64,000 nucleotides of DNA, from positions 20,607,501-20,671,500 of the forward strand of contig JAILWY010000018.1 of assembly GCA_022113835.1 (NCBI GenBank), in the 5' to 3' direction. Shown here piece after piece: positions 11,956 through 26,400 of this stretch. The notes under the pieces are model-generated. The model made no database searches and was not told the DNA's origin. It worked only from the letters and a program-made list of their open reading frames with translations. Both the position numbers and the translations under genes were made by a program. Position 1 is the first letter of the stretch. Each line of letters opens with the position of its first letter. Source of the DNA: Atopsyche davidsoni. Its lineage: Eukaryota; Arthropoda; Insecta; Trichoptera; Hydrobiosidae.

Positions 11956-14900
11956 TGTAAACATTTTTAAAATTCATCAATGTCACTAAGACAATTCATT
12001 TGAAAAAAAATTGAAATTCATGAACAAAATCTATAGATTATCGATTTTATAGTAAATATTACAATAGGAACCACTGTGCTTTTCAATTCAGTACGATTTC
12101 CCCTGGCTTGATTCGCCATAACTCCGTAGCTATTTTATCCTCTTTCTCGCTGTAGGAACCTTCTCTAACCTTTGAGCAGGGCCAATGTGGAGGGATGTAA
12201 TGCGATATGCCCCCTGGACCATTAAACCGCACTCCTGAAATGTGAGCCGTCTGAAGCGGGACGTTTTCGATGACAGGATTATGAGCGGACCCCGTTGGTC
12301 GGGGGTAGTTCCGCCGGGGGGTAGTTCCACCCCCCGCGGCTCTATTGTCGTGAGTGTCGGAGACGTCTCTTCCACGGTGTATTTATTTAGATTTCTATGC
12401 TTTCGAAAAGCCGCGCTTAAAAAGCGTTTTGCATTTAATAACAAAGCATTTTGCCGGGTATTTCTAACTTTTAAATTTTCATTCATACCATATTTACGCT
12501 CTTGTCTGGTGGCCACTTGCAGTTTCATTTTTTCACTGAGTAGTTTGATTTATACATTATCCTTTCAAATATTGTTGTTTTTTTGTTATATCAGCATATC
12601 GTTCAGGACATTTCAAACTAATTATTTATTCAGCAAGGCTTTGCTGAAATATTTACCGAATCACCCATTTCATGCCGCATAATTAATACCTAAGCATATA
12701 TTGATCTTCAGTATAAATTCGAAGGTAGTCCAAACACATACGTAAATGTGTAATTTGTTATTGATCAAATAAATAAAATCATAATTTTACACGCAAAACA
12801 CATTTAAAGCGTGATACCTCACTGCGCTATATCATGATTTTTAATTGATTTTTTACTAAGAATCTAAAAGATATAATTTTTTTTTTAAACACCTTGAATA
12901 TACGTGATTGAATACTTTATAGATCCTAATGCTTGTTCATGATACACCTATGTATATTCACTCTTTATAGCATCATTAAACTATTTTATGGACGTAATTA
13001 CTATGTTACCTGACTTGGACTCTAAATGTATGCAGTCAGTATCCGTTAGAGGGAAAATGATGCCACGAGAAGAAACTATTGTAAATATTTAAGCGCAATG
13101 CAAGAGACTCTGCGACCTTTCCATTTGTAACTTTATGGCGTTTTCTTACTTCAGTCGCTTTATGTCTGCGTTACAAAGTTACAGGACCCTCAGAGATGCA
13201 GTCGACTAGAATAAAGGATACTGGCAAGAACTGAAAAACCGCAACCCCCAGGGGCTTTAAAAATTGTTTTGTTTTTATTATTTTATAGCTGAGAGATTAA
13301 ACATATATCATATAAATAATATATATATTATTTTTTCTAAATTATAACGAGAACAAAAAAAAAATTTGCCGGTGAATAGAGAATAAGAATAAAAAAATAA
13401 ATAAAATTAAACAATAAGAAATATAATAAAGGTAAACAATGAAAGTTATTATTTAATCAATATAAAATTTAAATAAAATATGTATTAATTTTAAATACGT
13501 TTGTCTAAAGCCGATGCTCGAAATTCACTTTCTTTTACTTCATATTATGAGAAAATTTTCGTAATTAAAATATAATTTTTTTTTGATCTAAAGCTTTAAT
13601 ATAATACTATCAAAGCCTTTGTATTTTTCTTTATTCAAGGTTTCAGTCGAAACTGTATTATACATATATAAATAATAATATGGTACAATATCAAAATACC
13701 TTATAATAGGTATCGTATTTTAAATGTAAATTACTATCATTTCTTTAATGTACTTTATGCCCTTACCACAGTATTTTTTTATCCGAATTCAGTGCAAAAT
13801 TATTATTTGCTATTTGAAATTATAAACAAAGAGATTATTTTGTTTTCGCCGCTAGCAGAAAAGTTATTACAACGATTTCCTGTCGTTTTTTTTTTAAATA
13901 ACGTTAATTAAAGTCTTGAAATTGTAAGGCTAAGGTTAGGTTAATGTATTACCAAAATAAATTATCCATACATTCCTTTGCGCATGCAATAATTGTTAAG
14001 TGGGAGGTATCACGTCATCAGAATTAGCAAAAACCTGTAGTTGAGATGTTTTTGCACGTTTCATTCGAACATCTGACGTAATTATGTTCTATCAAAAAAG
14101 CATTATGCAATGCTCAGCGACGTGCCCAAGGTTAGGAGACAAAAAAATATGACTGTATGTTAGTAGTTTGTTATTTTCACCTGTAATTTGCATATATTAG
14201 ACACGTGGCTTATATAGACAATAATGCTTTAATATATAAAAGTTTGGTTTTTTAGCTCAGAAGTTTGATCGTTGCCGATTGTACTAAAATTCTCGATTGA
14301 TCTTAAACTAATGTAATTGGGTTTAGGCCTGTTTTAATTTGGTCGAAAAAAATATCTATTGATATCCTCTTTGACGATATATTAATAATTTTTTTTGTTT
14401 ATTTTATGTTTATCTTGTAGTAATGCATTTTACTAATTTCCTAAAACTAACTATTATTTGCGATTCATCCAATGTAAAAACGTCTTTTTACCTTTAAAAC
14501 CATCATATAAGCATACATTAAAAAAAAAAATATTTCAATTACTTAATTAACATTATATTCACTACAAAAAGAATTTATAAACTAATTTAATACATACTTT
14601 TTTGCAGTACTACATTTTTTCATCTTTATAATAATCTTTACAAATTACTTTATCATTAATATCAGAAACTCTTCCAACAATATCAAAATAAATATTAGTA
14701 TTATTAAAATAATAATATTATTAAATGAAAATTCTATCACATATCATACCTTACCATACAAAATATGTTTTGTCTTAAATATATATTGTTTCTTCGTTGA
14801 TAAAAGATTTTTTCGAAGGGGGCCAACCATTTTATTGTATATTTCACATTTTGAACATATTAAATACTTTTAATTGAAGAAATCTATTTGAGCCTGGATT

Positions 14901-15185
14901 TTTCAAAAATAATAATTAACGGTGTTTTTATAAGGCCACAGAGTTTGACATTGAAATTATTATAAATATATATACAAAATACAAGTAAATAAATAAATAT
15001 ATTTAAATCTTTTCAAGGTATCTTTTATTAGTTTACACGAGCGGAATACTCTTTCAAGTGAAGCTAAGCATTAAAAGGAATCACGGAGATATTATTAAAT
15101 TGCCGAAACACGGGACGCATATTACCTTAAAACAATCTATCAGTTAAATTATATACACTGAGATTATACAAGTGGTACTAAACTT
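11956..15185. other. Intron-like stretch, one GC island
   Basis: A GC island at about 12090-12440 contains a short tandem duplication of GGGGGTAGTTCC. The frames open across it (both strands, 12130-12682) have no recognisable domain. From about 13260 to 15180 the DNA is very AT-rich with many homopolymers. No gene is supported. Confidence 0.5.
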
Positions 15186-15539
15186 TAGTGATGGGAAAAG
15201 TCTTATCGATTTTATTTGAGCAGTTCAAAAAAATAATCAAATTGATTATTTTCAACAGTCTGCCCAATTGTTTTGATTGATCATTGCTTAATATCTTCGT
15301 AGGTTTTTGCTAACAACCTAAAAGCAGATTTTTTAATATAGTATAATAAAATTACAAACATCAAAGGTTTTTACAGAAATATCTCGCTTTCGTGGGTGTT
15401 AGGGGTAAATAATAGCGTGCCTTTTTTTTGACCCAAAAGTAAAAGCTTTTGATTATTTAGCGTTTAACCTTTTTTTTAAATTTAAATTTAAATTTTTTTA
15501 TTTTACAAACAATTGATATTCCGATGAAGCCCATCCCTA
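15186..15539. mobile_element. Possible decayed hAT-like element
   Basis: The left end TAGTGATGGG and the right end CCCATCCCTA form a 10-bp inverted repeat with one mismatch, of the type seen in hAT-superfamily MITEs. I see no convincing 8-bp target duplication, and the interior is AT-rich and noncoding. Chance pairing of two GATGGG motifs remains possible. Confidence 0.3.
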
Positions 15540-16963
15540 TAAGGTTGTTTTTTGCTATGGGATATCGCGTTGCTGTGTGCGACTGACTCTCGTCTCCACA
15601 CAAATCTCGGTTCGCTTCTCGCAGGCACTGGAGGTTCAAGGCCAGTCGGCATGAGAGTTGAGAATTTTTCCACTGTAATTATTCACTAAATATTGCGCCA
15701 GCTTTGTACGCTCCGCAAAGCAGATTGGATACAACAAAGCCAAACGCACTGCCGGAAAAGATTTCCTAAATTTATTTTATATACAATACAATATTTTATC
15801 TATCAATTCATTCGTGAAACGACGAGAAATTACCTTTAAATTTAATTTAAATTATCTTTAGACGTTTTGATCTTGGTACCAGGATCATCCTTACATTTGA
15901 ACTTTATTATGAGTATCTTAACTGTAGAGATTACATAAAATATATCAAACAACACTCTCAAAAATTAATTAAAAATATTTTTTTAAACAAATGATAATCA
16001 ATAAATATTTTACATGCACACACATTTTTTGAATATATAATATTTAAGAAAGCGATTAACACATGAAACCTCACCATCATAAGTATTGCTGACTGTATTT
16101 TGCGGGTAAAATTAGCTGCTTCTTGTATTGTGTGGTCCTGTCCCTAGTATACATTTAACACATTTAATATTCTTTACAAACTGTTGCACAGATCTCTCAA
16201 ATCTCATGAAAATTTTCTGTCATTATTTTATAATAAAATATATTAAACCATTTCTTGATATCTGCAAATACTTAAAAACATTATTAATAAATAAAAATAC
16301 CCAAAAAAACCTGCACCTGACTGCCATCTACAGATGAATTGTGACATCTCTTTACTTGCCAATTTGAAATTGAAGTAAATAAAAAAATAAAAGAGATATT
16401 AGTAAAATCATGCAAAATATTTATATCTGCAATAGTGTTAAAGAATATAAAATTGTTAAAATCAAAAAATAAGAAATATTCTCAAGGTATTCATGACCCT
16501 AAATCAAAACTCACAGGTCAGTTTTCTCATAAAAACAAAGTTTTTACATTTTGCATTATCTAGTCTTCAGAAAATTCCCTCAAAAACTCTCGTAAGGATC
16601 AATCTCGGCGGCGCAACAATACGTTTTCAATGAAGGAAGTTCGCGCGGTTGTAACGGCCCGCGCGCAAGTTTGCGCATTTCAGGCCGCTGCTCATTACTA
16701 GAGCCGCGGTCCATGAACCGCCGCCATTATGAAACTTGCAGAAGAAAGGATCGCGCAAATTGTAAAGACGTGATTACACATACACCATACTCCCCGCGAA
16801 AGAATTGGATCGCGCGCCCGGATAACGGCCTGTGTTGAAACTGAAAAATCAAATATTTTCAAAAAATTGCAAACAAATCTCTTATGCGTGAAATCAATAT
16901 AACGATTAAAAAAAAAAATTGTTTAATCAAAATTAGTTTAGGTAGCATTCTCTCAGACGCTGC
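15540..16963. other. Noncoding stretch with CpG-rich island
   Basis: A CpG-rich island spans about 16600-16840, with many CGCG words and no long coherent frame. A smaller patch lies at 15590-15650. On the minus strand at 15850-15895 there is a decayed hammerhead-like hairpin (ATGATCCTGGTACCAAGATC then AAAACGTC). No gene is supported. Confidence 0.45.
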
Positions 16964-17006
16964 CTGAAGACGCTACTTAAGCAAGTTGGCGAAACATGTA
17001 GCGTAA
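16955..17006 (+). ncRNA. Hammerhead-ribozyme-like motif
   Basis: CTGAAGA at 16964-16970 fits the CUGANGA core. It is followed by a stem-loop whose arms end in AAGTTGGC (with G-U pairs and one mismatch), then GAAAC at 16991. ATGTA follows, giving a very short stem III and a GUA cleavage triplet. The next bases, GCGT, can pair with ACGC upstream of the core across a 3-nt bulge. The very short stem III resembles hammerheads of Penelope-like retroelements. There is one extra nucleotide after the core, and activity is uncertain. Confidence 0.4.
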
Positions 17007-20000
17007 AAAATATTTGAATCGTTAAAATAACCAAAATGACGTGCGAAAAAAAACTCGATTTCAAACACCCGATATAAAGTATTTTGTCAATAATATGGTT
17101 ATTTTGGAAAACCGGTATATTTTTTAATACTCTATATTTTCACGTATTTTAGTTTAGTCTTAGGGTTGGTATTTGCGAACAAGTTTTGTATATTTTTAGA
17201 TACTATGCGTAACACATACACACGCTTCTTTTTCAGTTTCGCTATCTTTCTATTCAGATACATGACTATGGTTTACGAGTCTTCTTCATCTTTCCATACA
17301 AACTTGGTCTGCTCCGGCCCCGGCAGCCACCCTTTCCCCTCGCGTTCAGGATTAATACCAGTCTATATAATTAATTTGATTTCGTTTATTACGGGCCACT
17401 TTCAATTAATAACTTTCCCTCTGAAAACACATTTTATTATAAAGGTCTCATTGAGACCAATCTGATGATATTCAAGGAAAACATTCTTCGAAATTAATTT
17501 TATATTAATATCACTAAATTCTCACAGTCATCATTACGCAGACTTTAACTAGTATTACACTTTGAGAAACTCTTCTTGAAAATTAAAAAAAAAATACAAT
17601 TCAGTCCGAAAATACTATCGAAATTAATGCAATGATAATTTTAGATTTTTTCATATATAATTACTTTGAAACTTTAATATTCAGGGTGAAACGACATATT
17701 TTAAGGAATCTGTAGTAATTTTTTATCTTCTTTCCAAGCCTATATTAAAACAACACATGCTATTGTCTCTCATTGTTTCAAAGGTTTTAATCGTTGTTCT
17801 TTCCAGCTTGCAATCTCTTATTTTGACTTAGTGGTATGGTTAATAAATTTAATATCTGAAGAGACATTTCTCAGTAAAATATCAAATAATTTTTTACTGC
17901 GTTTACTGCTAGTGTATTAATATTTAAATTACAAAAATAAATATGAGTTTTATTGACATTGGTTTTGTTATTGATCAATCATTTTTTTAATTTTATATTT
18001 AATAATTATAAAAATACAGTATCCATATATTTATTGTAATTATTGGGAATTTATTCAGAAAATATTTTTTTATTAAAAAAAAACGCACAGCTTGGCTTGG
18101 GTTGGAGACGATGATTATTTAGGTTTTAAAGAGCTCTTGTCTTTTCTAAGCGGTATATCGTTTTGTAAACTAATCAGTTTGATGATAATTAAACTGAAGG
18201 ATTGACAGTGAGCATACGACAATTTTTACATGTGTGGAAATACTGTTAACTTGGTGTTTTGAAAAACACAATATTCAAAAATTCTAGCGCTTGTTATTTG
18301 CCAAAAAGTTTGCTGCCATTTATAAAGCACCAGTCGCACAATATAAGATACGGCGGGCGATCAATCTACCATCACTTATTAATTTCAAAAACCTGCGTCG
18401 ACCTCGGAGACAGAGAGAGGGAGGCGGCATCTGTCGCTAGCACCCTTTGTCATGTAAATATAAATAACGCCCGCCCTTAATTATTTTATATTGTTGCCAA
18501 AACGTCCCCCCCCGAGGACACCCCCGAGGACACCCCCGGACGGGAGCATTACGACATTTTACCCTCTGTCAGTTTTCACGGCCCAGCTGGCCCGCAAATG
18601 GATTCTCGTCTGGGCGTCCTTTTGTGGATTTTCCACAGTTATTGGAATGCTTGCGGTGTTTTCATGTTTTGTGTGGAATTTTCGGGTGTTTATATTTTTT
18701 GCGCTTTTTTCGGCCGTTTAACTGAGTGGTTTTGCGGTAATGCTTTTTTTTTTTCCTTTCACTCGATTTAGGCTGGAGTGGTTTGTTTACAATCAGTCAT
18801 TTTTTTAATCTTTACAATACGCAGCCCGCGTACTAATGTAGTGTATTTTTAACCATCAGGCTTGATCTGGGTGCACTTTATTCACTTAAATGTATTTTTT
18901 TATTAATTTCGTTAATATTAGCTAAAAAAACACTGCCTAAAATATATGTTTTAAAAAAAGGTACACGATTTTTAAATAATTTTTAAAATTATTAAACATG
19001 AGTTCAAAAGTGATTATACCCATACAAATTTGGTTTATGCTGTATATTAGTGATAAGTGGCGATATTTAGAATATTAATTTATATTATTTAAGCTTCACA
19101 AATTCACTATAAACAAACATGGCTTTTTTTTCAGAATGAAAACTATCGAATTTATTTTAAACTCAAGCCAATTGATTTATTTTATTTTTAAAATGTTTAA
19201 AACTTGAAATTCACATAGGTGTCTCAAAAACTATACCAAAACATCAAATAAATAATTTTTTTTCGTTACAAAAACTGTAGTATATGAATGGATGAAGATA
19301 TTCATTTAATTTTGCATTCCAGAAAGAGTTCATGAAGCTCGACGTTGCTCGTAGAATTCAACTGAAGAGTTCTGATTGTTTTACAAGAATTCATACATAC
19401 AAATTTTGTTTTTCCTTACGATGTATTATATTGTACTTTACCTGAAATCTTTCGCTCTGGCAGTCGTATTGCTTGTGGAATTAAATCCATAAAAGAACGT
19501 TTTTACAATTGAATTGCTGCAAGCATATTCGCGTAAGTAAAAACTAAACCAAACTCCGTAGTTCTAAGACTAGTACGCTTATATAAATATGAATAGCTCA
19601 GAACTACGATCGTTTTTGTACGTGAAAGCTTTGCTTTTCAAGAGCTTCTTTAAGTTAGTTAGGCACAAACAAAAGTGATTGCAAACTCCTTGCAATTCTG
19701 ATATTTTGTAGTTGATAAATGAGTTACTGGTTTTTCGTGGATATGTACAGTAGAAGTTTCGATTTTATTTATTATAGTTTCTATATTTTTATAATACTTT
19801 AAACTATTTTTAGGTCCAAAAAATTGAATTTATTTTATAAAAATACTATATTTCCTGCGGGAAACAAAGCAAATACAGGAGTCGTATTAAATTGAATGCA
19901 GCCGCTACTTTCTGCAAATGTTTTTTTATGACTCACTATTTTTTTTCATTTCATTTCATAAATTTAAATAAAATATACGTGTGAGGTTTAGACACAATTT

Positions 20001-23000
20001 AAAAATACAATAAAATAGATTGTTTATGCTCTGATAGGATCGTGTAAAGTTATTTATTATAACTATTTTTTTAATTAAATTTTATTACCATAAAAAAAAT
20101 GTTTTTGGGCAGTTTTTTTTAAGATTTTTGAATCTTAGTAAAAAAATTATGGGTAATTTTCTATATGGGTAACTTACCATTAGAACATTTAATATTAAGT
20201 AAAAACATTTTTATTATTAAGTGTGATGTAATCATTGAAAGGCAAAAGTACTCACCAGTCAAAATGCTCATAGGTGAATTTTTAGAGTTATATAAAACTA
20301 AAAGGTTTTTTTTTTAAATGTCTAGTAACTTTGTTTGAAATGATTTACTCTAATATCTGTAGTAGACGCTTGGAAAAATTCTTTGTTTCGTCAAGATTTC
20401 TTATCTACCCCTTGTCACTCATTCAAATCACTTACTGTACACTTATTGAAAATAAAAATAAAAAAAAACAAAAAATGCTTTTATTTTCAATTTGCAATGA
20501 AAACGTATTCATGTAAAAATGCGAACTCTAAAAGCCTATTTTCTCTCACTTGAACATATTCTTCACTGGGCCACGGAGCCTCCGAGGCCGTTCCTCAGTG
20601 CCCCCTTTCGGGAGCTGCGCCCCCTCCGCCGGCGTTTTCTTATCAAAGTAACGCAGACAAAGTCGCCGGGTACTGTAGGCATAATTCAAATTCTAATTTT
20701 TACATCTTTCGATTTGGCTTTATTATATTTTTGATCTAATAATTTTTGATGGATCCTCCCGTTAATCTCATTAAACAGTGACGACGGTGGCTGCGCGTGC
20801 GGTCTATCGTAATTTCGAAATGCGTCGACGTAAGAAAGCTCTGCGATGAGGTTGCTTTTGTATACTTATATATACACTTATACTTAAATCTTTTTCAGTC
20901 TGAAGAAACCTTTGAAAATGATCATAACCACTTGGCTGTTTATATTTGTTAAAATATATAAAATTACAAATTCATGTAATCATTTATATCTTATAATGGA
21001 ATGTAACGTTTTCTTATTCAGATCTATCAGCGCGAGTCCGAATGTAGCGTCTTCGTGGCTTTTCGTGAATGATCGTGCAAGATCGTATTTATCATGAAAT
21101 TCTTCTTTCATCCTGGCAGCAAATCTTGTCATCTGAAAACTAAAAAAAAAAAACTAAGACAATGGTATCTTTTGTTCGAGAAAGCGTCTAGAAAATTTTG
21201 TGTTATTTTTGTGAGAAATTAAATTTAACACAGATAAAAGAATTCTTCGGTTTTAGAATTTTGTCGTTTCATCGCAGGATTCTTAGTTTTTATTAATTTT
21301 CGTGATTTTTTAGACTGTTTTCATATTTTCATTAATTTAACATGCTTATGAAAAAAAAAATATATTTTCAAATTTTTACAAGTTTTTCACGGTGAATATA
21401 CTTTTATTGATAAAAAGTTGTTTCAGTTAAAGTTAACGACCGAGAATGTCAGTAAATAGTTTCTACCAATCGGACGTTACTTGAATACACCTCAAATAAA
21501 TAAGAAATTTCTATAATTAGAAATGGATAAAACAAAATAAATATCAATATTAATTATAAATTTCAGTTCGTAGAAACCCTTGATTGGTAAGCAAGCATGG
21601 TTACCATTGAACTATGAAATTCTTTTGTCGATCCAACTAACCATGTCAACAATTTTAAAAAAATATTCACAGGTTTTTATTGTATATTTTTTTATGTTTT
21701 TAAATATGGCGTCCAAGATGCCAGGTCTGCCATGCATTACTTATTTCGGGCGGGTATCGATTGGACTGAGGCAATCAATCTTACGGCTTCTGCTCTTATA
21801 CTGACAGCTTTGTTCACTTGCGGGGAAGTTTTCTGGTAAGGGTGGATCTAGAACTACCTCCGCATTTACTTTAGCACGCGTTAAATATAATAATTACTCT
21901 TCGTTTACTTATTATTATACTAATAAGTGTTAATATACTAAATAACTCTGTATGTGTATCTTAATGAAATTATATCAATATGTTTTAAGACAAAAAATAA
22001 TTATAATTCGACAAAGAATCTCCACTGTTTTAAATATAGTTCTGATATTAATTCAGAGTTTGGTGTTGTAAATTACAAATATCGCAATCATCTCTATTAA
22101 ACTGCATTTAAATCATTTCAAATGTTTTTGCCATCCGCGTAACCTTGCTATATACATTTAGATTATAAAAATATTGCGCATAAATAAAAGCGAAATCTAT
22201 TAATAAAAAAAAAAGATTTGTTGATTGAATTAAAATGCTACAGCTTCTTTCAAGTAACGCTATATATTTAAAAAAAAAAAAAATTTATGAGAAATTTTAA
22301 AAATCATTGCTCTCTAATTTTAAAACTACAATAAACTCCACAAAAGGGTGTATTTTCATCATGAAAGAAATTTAATAATTATTCTCTATCACACAGGGGG
22401 TTGGCCAGGGCTAGTGTTGATATTTATTAATAAGGCTCTCTCTCGAACCCCCTGCCCCGCACGCTGGGGGGCCGCCCCGGTGGGGGGGCTTATTAAAGCA
22501 GCCGGGAATAAAGGTGGAAGGATGAAGTCTCTCCTGCAATATGCAAATTCTTCACTGATATGAATGACGTATTGTTGAATTATTAAATTCTCTAGTATTT
22601 TATTATATTTTTAGCTTCCATCAATATTTTTGTAGAATTCTTTGCTCGAGCGCTCTTCTAAGACCAATATCTGATACCATTGAGTTTGGAATATATTTAA
22701 TATGATATATTTAATAAAAGCAAACGGATGAAAATTTCAATAAAGCACTTCATGTTATTTAAATATATCTGCAAGCTTCCGCTTTAAGGGTGTAGAGTAA
22801 TTTTTTTTAATTTAAGCATCACAATTATAAAGAGTTTTTACTCATTATTTTTATTACCAAAATTCAATATCAAGGAAGAAAAACAAGTGTACACTAGAGC
22901 AACAAGATTTCCACATCCTGCACATACGAGCATTGGAAACACCTAAGAACCTATTATTATAATTATATATATATATTTTATAAATCTATGTCACTTATTA

Positions 23001-23400
23001 TGAGCACCAACAAAAAGTCATGTAGGTTATTTTATGCATTAATTTTGTGTAATCGTGAATCTAACAACTTTGATCGGAGATATCCGGGGCAAGCTAGGTT
23101 ATAATTATTTTTAAAATAATCTTTATTTTTAGATGTACCAAATTATCTATTTAAAGGGGAATCACATTTATTTTTTCTGTATTATATATCCAGTATATTA
23201 TTAATTTGGACCGGTAGGAGGTTGTTTTCCAGTATTTAATAAGTCTTGTGTTTATTTAAGCTACGAAGTAAACTTTTGAACAAAGTAAGAATATTTTAGA
23301 AGTAAAGTAAATTTAAACGCATTATATAATACAAAAAGAAACACGGTCTCTTATATAACAAAATATACGTCTGTCATGTTTAATTATTCATGCTGAGAGT
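17007..23400. other. Long intron-like stretch with GC islands
   Basis: The stretch is mainly AT-rich. GC patches lie at about 17300-17350, 18480-18720 (with CCCCCGAGGACA in tandem), 20560-20680 and 22395-22530. The open frames over them lack recognisable domains and splice pairs. The islands could be conserved regulatory elements of the host gene, but the window alone cannot show that. I see no mobile element with clear ends here. Confidence 0.45.
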
Positions 23401-26400
23401 GCAGTGAACTTTCATGTTTTGGCATGTAAGATTATTAAAAAAATTGACAAGTGCGTTCATCTTATACAACAGATAATAAATTTACATGTACTATACATGT
23501 AAATGTTACTAATGTAATATTTTGCAAAGACATACAATGAAATAGAAATCAACACAGCGAAACGATTTCTTTTGAAATTTATGCATAAAAATAATATTTG
23601 AACAACAAAAATGAGAGATTTTTAAACGCTACTGTGCAAAGAAAGTACGATTTAAAATTTTTAATATGTAACGCCGAATGAGAGCTTTTATTGAAAAAAA
23701 AAATATTTGAACATTTATTAAAAAAAAATTTTTTTTATTTAATTTTACTCATTGAATACTTAAGATATAAATATATTTTTGTAATTTAAAGTTTCTTTAT
23801 CTATTTCTTTTTTAAAACTTTATGAGCTTTGAATATATAAACTGATCTTTGAAGCTTTAAATATTAATAATAAATAATTCAGTTACTTAATTTCATCTAC
23901 ATATCTATAAAACATGTCAAGTTCAATTATTTTTTTATGCTCAGTGTTAATAAGATATCTATGCTTTGCTTTAATATGAACAATTTTCTTGACTTTAGTA
24001 AACATAATAGTATTTAAAATTATAAAAGTACACAAAAACGTTAATTATTTTGTCATTAAGTTTCAAATAAGTATTACTTTCTAGTAAAAAAAAAAACTTC
24101 TATAATTCCTAAATAACCAATTTATAGTGAATTCATTTTATTGTGTTAACTATTTTTCTTCGAATAAACATCTTATCATTTACTATTATTTAACATGCAA
24201 GTAAGTGAGCTTATAAAGCAGATTTAACATTAACTTGGACATTGCTTTTCAGTTCATCCCCTAGTCCAGCGCTTGTATTAAATAAATAATGTTTCAGCGC
24301 ACAGTGCTTTTACTTAAGGCATTCTAGTATATTTCTTAGAAGCACAAAAGATCAACTGTTGGATACCTTTGCAGCTCCAAGCAAAACAAAGCTTAATTAT
24401 AAATAAATATCCGTCAGGGAATGGGGGTTTCGGGTAACCGTACATCTGCCAGAATCCTCACCCCTAACAGAGATAATATAATCATGTTTAAATATGAATT
24501 CCGAGTATTTGGTATACTAAGAGGTATTTGGGAATTTTTTAAAATTTAATTGACTAAAAAAACTACAATATTTCAATATAAATTATATAAATCATTTTTA
24601 CCGTCCTAAATAATTTTTATCCACCCTGGCTTGCTCACTGAATGGCAAGGATGCTATGATTTTTTTCGAATGTGAACATGTTTACTCATTACACTGCTGA
24701 AACATTTCGTCAGAGAACAGAAGGCCCCCATAAAATATCAATTTTAAACTATTGAAAAATTAGATATCAATTTTCTGATTTATCGGTAGAGACAAAAGCG
24801 CTTACTTCAATTATTAACCGTACAATTTGTGGCTAAGTCCCATTAAGATTTTTTACATGGAACATAAGTTCTCTCATAAATGTTTCAGCAGTGTCACGTA
24901 TAAAATGTTTTCAAGATAAGCAGGCGACATTTTTAAGGTTAGAAACTTCGAGAACAAAAAAGAATCGAATTCAAGTGCAGGTTGACCGCGTCATAGGTCG
25001 TCTCGAGAGGTCTTCACGCCTAACGCGGCGGATGAGTACACAAGGACTAGAAGTGTGTCCTCTAGGAGAGCCCTCGCGAACTTATTGGGAACTTCTACCC
25101 TTCTCCAACAACAGGGGAGGCACTGCCGGACACGTCCTGCCCCTCCCTGCCGGAAGCGCCCCACTCCGCCGGACGTCCGCCGCCTCATCTACCCCCTTCC
25201 GTGCAAGCGTTTCCGGTGACACCTTTTCCTCGAGCCGGACACCTGTTACGCGTATTTTCTACTGTAGGGGTTTTTATATATTTTTTTAGCAAATATTTAT
25301 AGATATACAATAAAATATCCTTTTTGTTTATATATTAACGATTATAAAATATTTTATGTTAGATCTCATAGCATTACAGAAAAATTAACGAGTGGAGATA
25401 AGTAGCCAATAGCATTACAGATATCCTATTTTTTTAAATTTTACCACTACCGCTTTTTCCTGTTTGAGAAATTGCATGAATATTCTTTTACAACAAAAAA
25501 AAAAATACATTTAATTAAGAACACAAATATTTTTGTCAAATATATTTCAAAATCCTACTATTTTTTTAATACTTAGACTAAAACCACTTTTCAAAACATT
25601 AAAAAAAGTTTTTTTAGGATATGAACGAGTACAAACTCTACGTGTTTATCAGAGATTTAGTGTGAAGGTAATTTTATTAAAAAATGACAAATTACTTTGT
25701 ACATCAATGTTTAAATTTGGTCTATTTAGAAAAAATATATACAAATAAACGTATTTTCCAAAACTCACTGGTAATAAGTAAAATTAATCATCATTAAATA
25801 ATTTAAAACAAACTAAACCACATACATATTTAATTCAAGAAAAAAAATTCTGCTCAAAAATATACCAGGGTATTGTAAGGCCTCAATATATGTTTAATAT
25901 ATATGTAGCCTTTTTTGTATTGTAATATCCAAATGTATTGTTATTTCACAAAGTAGTATAGCGCCTATATGCAGCAACCAGCATAACACGTTATAAGTAA
26001 CGTTTTAAATCGAGACATCTAACAGACGAAGAGTATAATATATTTTACATTCATACTATTTAAAAAAATGCGGATACGTTAATTTTAAAAGATTATTAAA
26101 AAATTAAAGAAAACACTACCTACTGGATAAGAACAAACAAATTATTTAGTAACATTAAAGCTTGTTTGAGCATACACGCGATTTTCATATTTCAGAGTAA
26201 TATTTAAGCCAACCCAAAATTACAAGATGATTTAACAATATACAAGCACGTTTACTAAACTGAATTTAAAATCATTACCTGAATTTCACAACAAACTTTA
26301 GAGAAGAGCTGAAACTTCGGTTACAAAGCTAATCTTGCTGAAGTTCCGATCCCAAAGTTTTAAGACACACGATTCCTTTCGTCTTTACGAAATCATTTTC

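Noticed and set aside
12130..12682. Overlapping frames of 132 (-) and 146 (+) codons
   Set aside because: They mirror each other across one GC island, and neither shows a domain or splice context.
18491..18721. 76-codon frame with hydrophobic C-terminal half, possible small membrane protein
   Set aside because: The hydrophobic part is T-rich sequence read in frame, and the N-terminal part is the CCCCCGAGGACA tandem repeat. No supporting signal.
24891..25289. 132-codon + frame
   Set aside because: Arg/Ser/Pro-rich composition follows the GC island at 24960-25240. No domain, acceptor or donor pair is seen.
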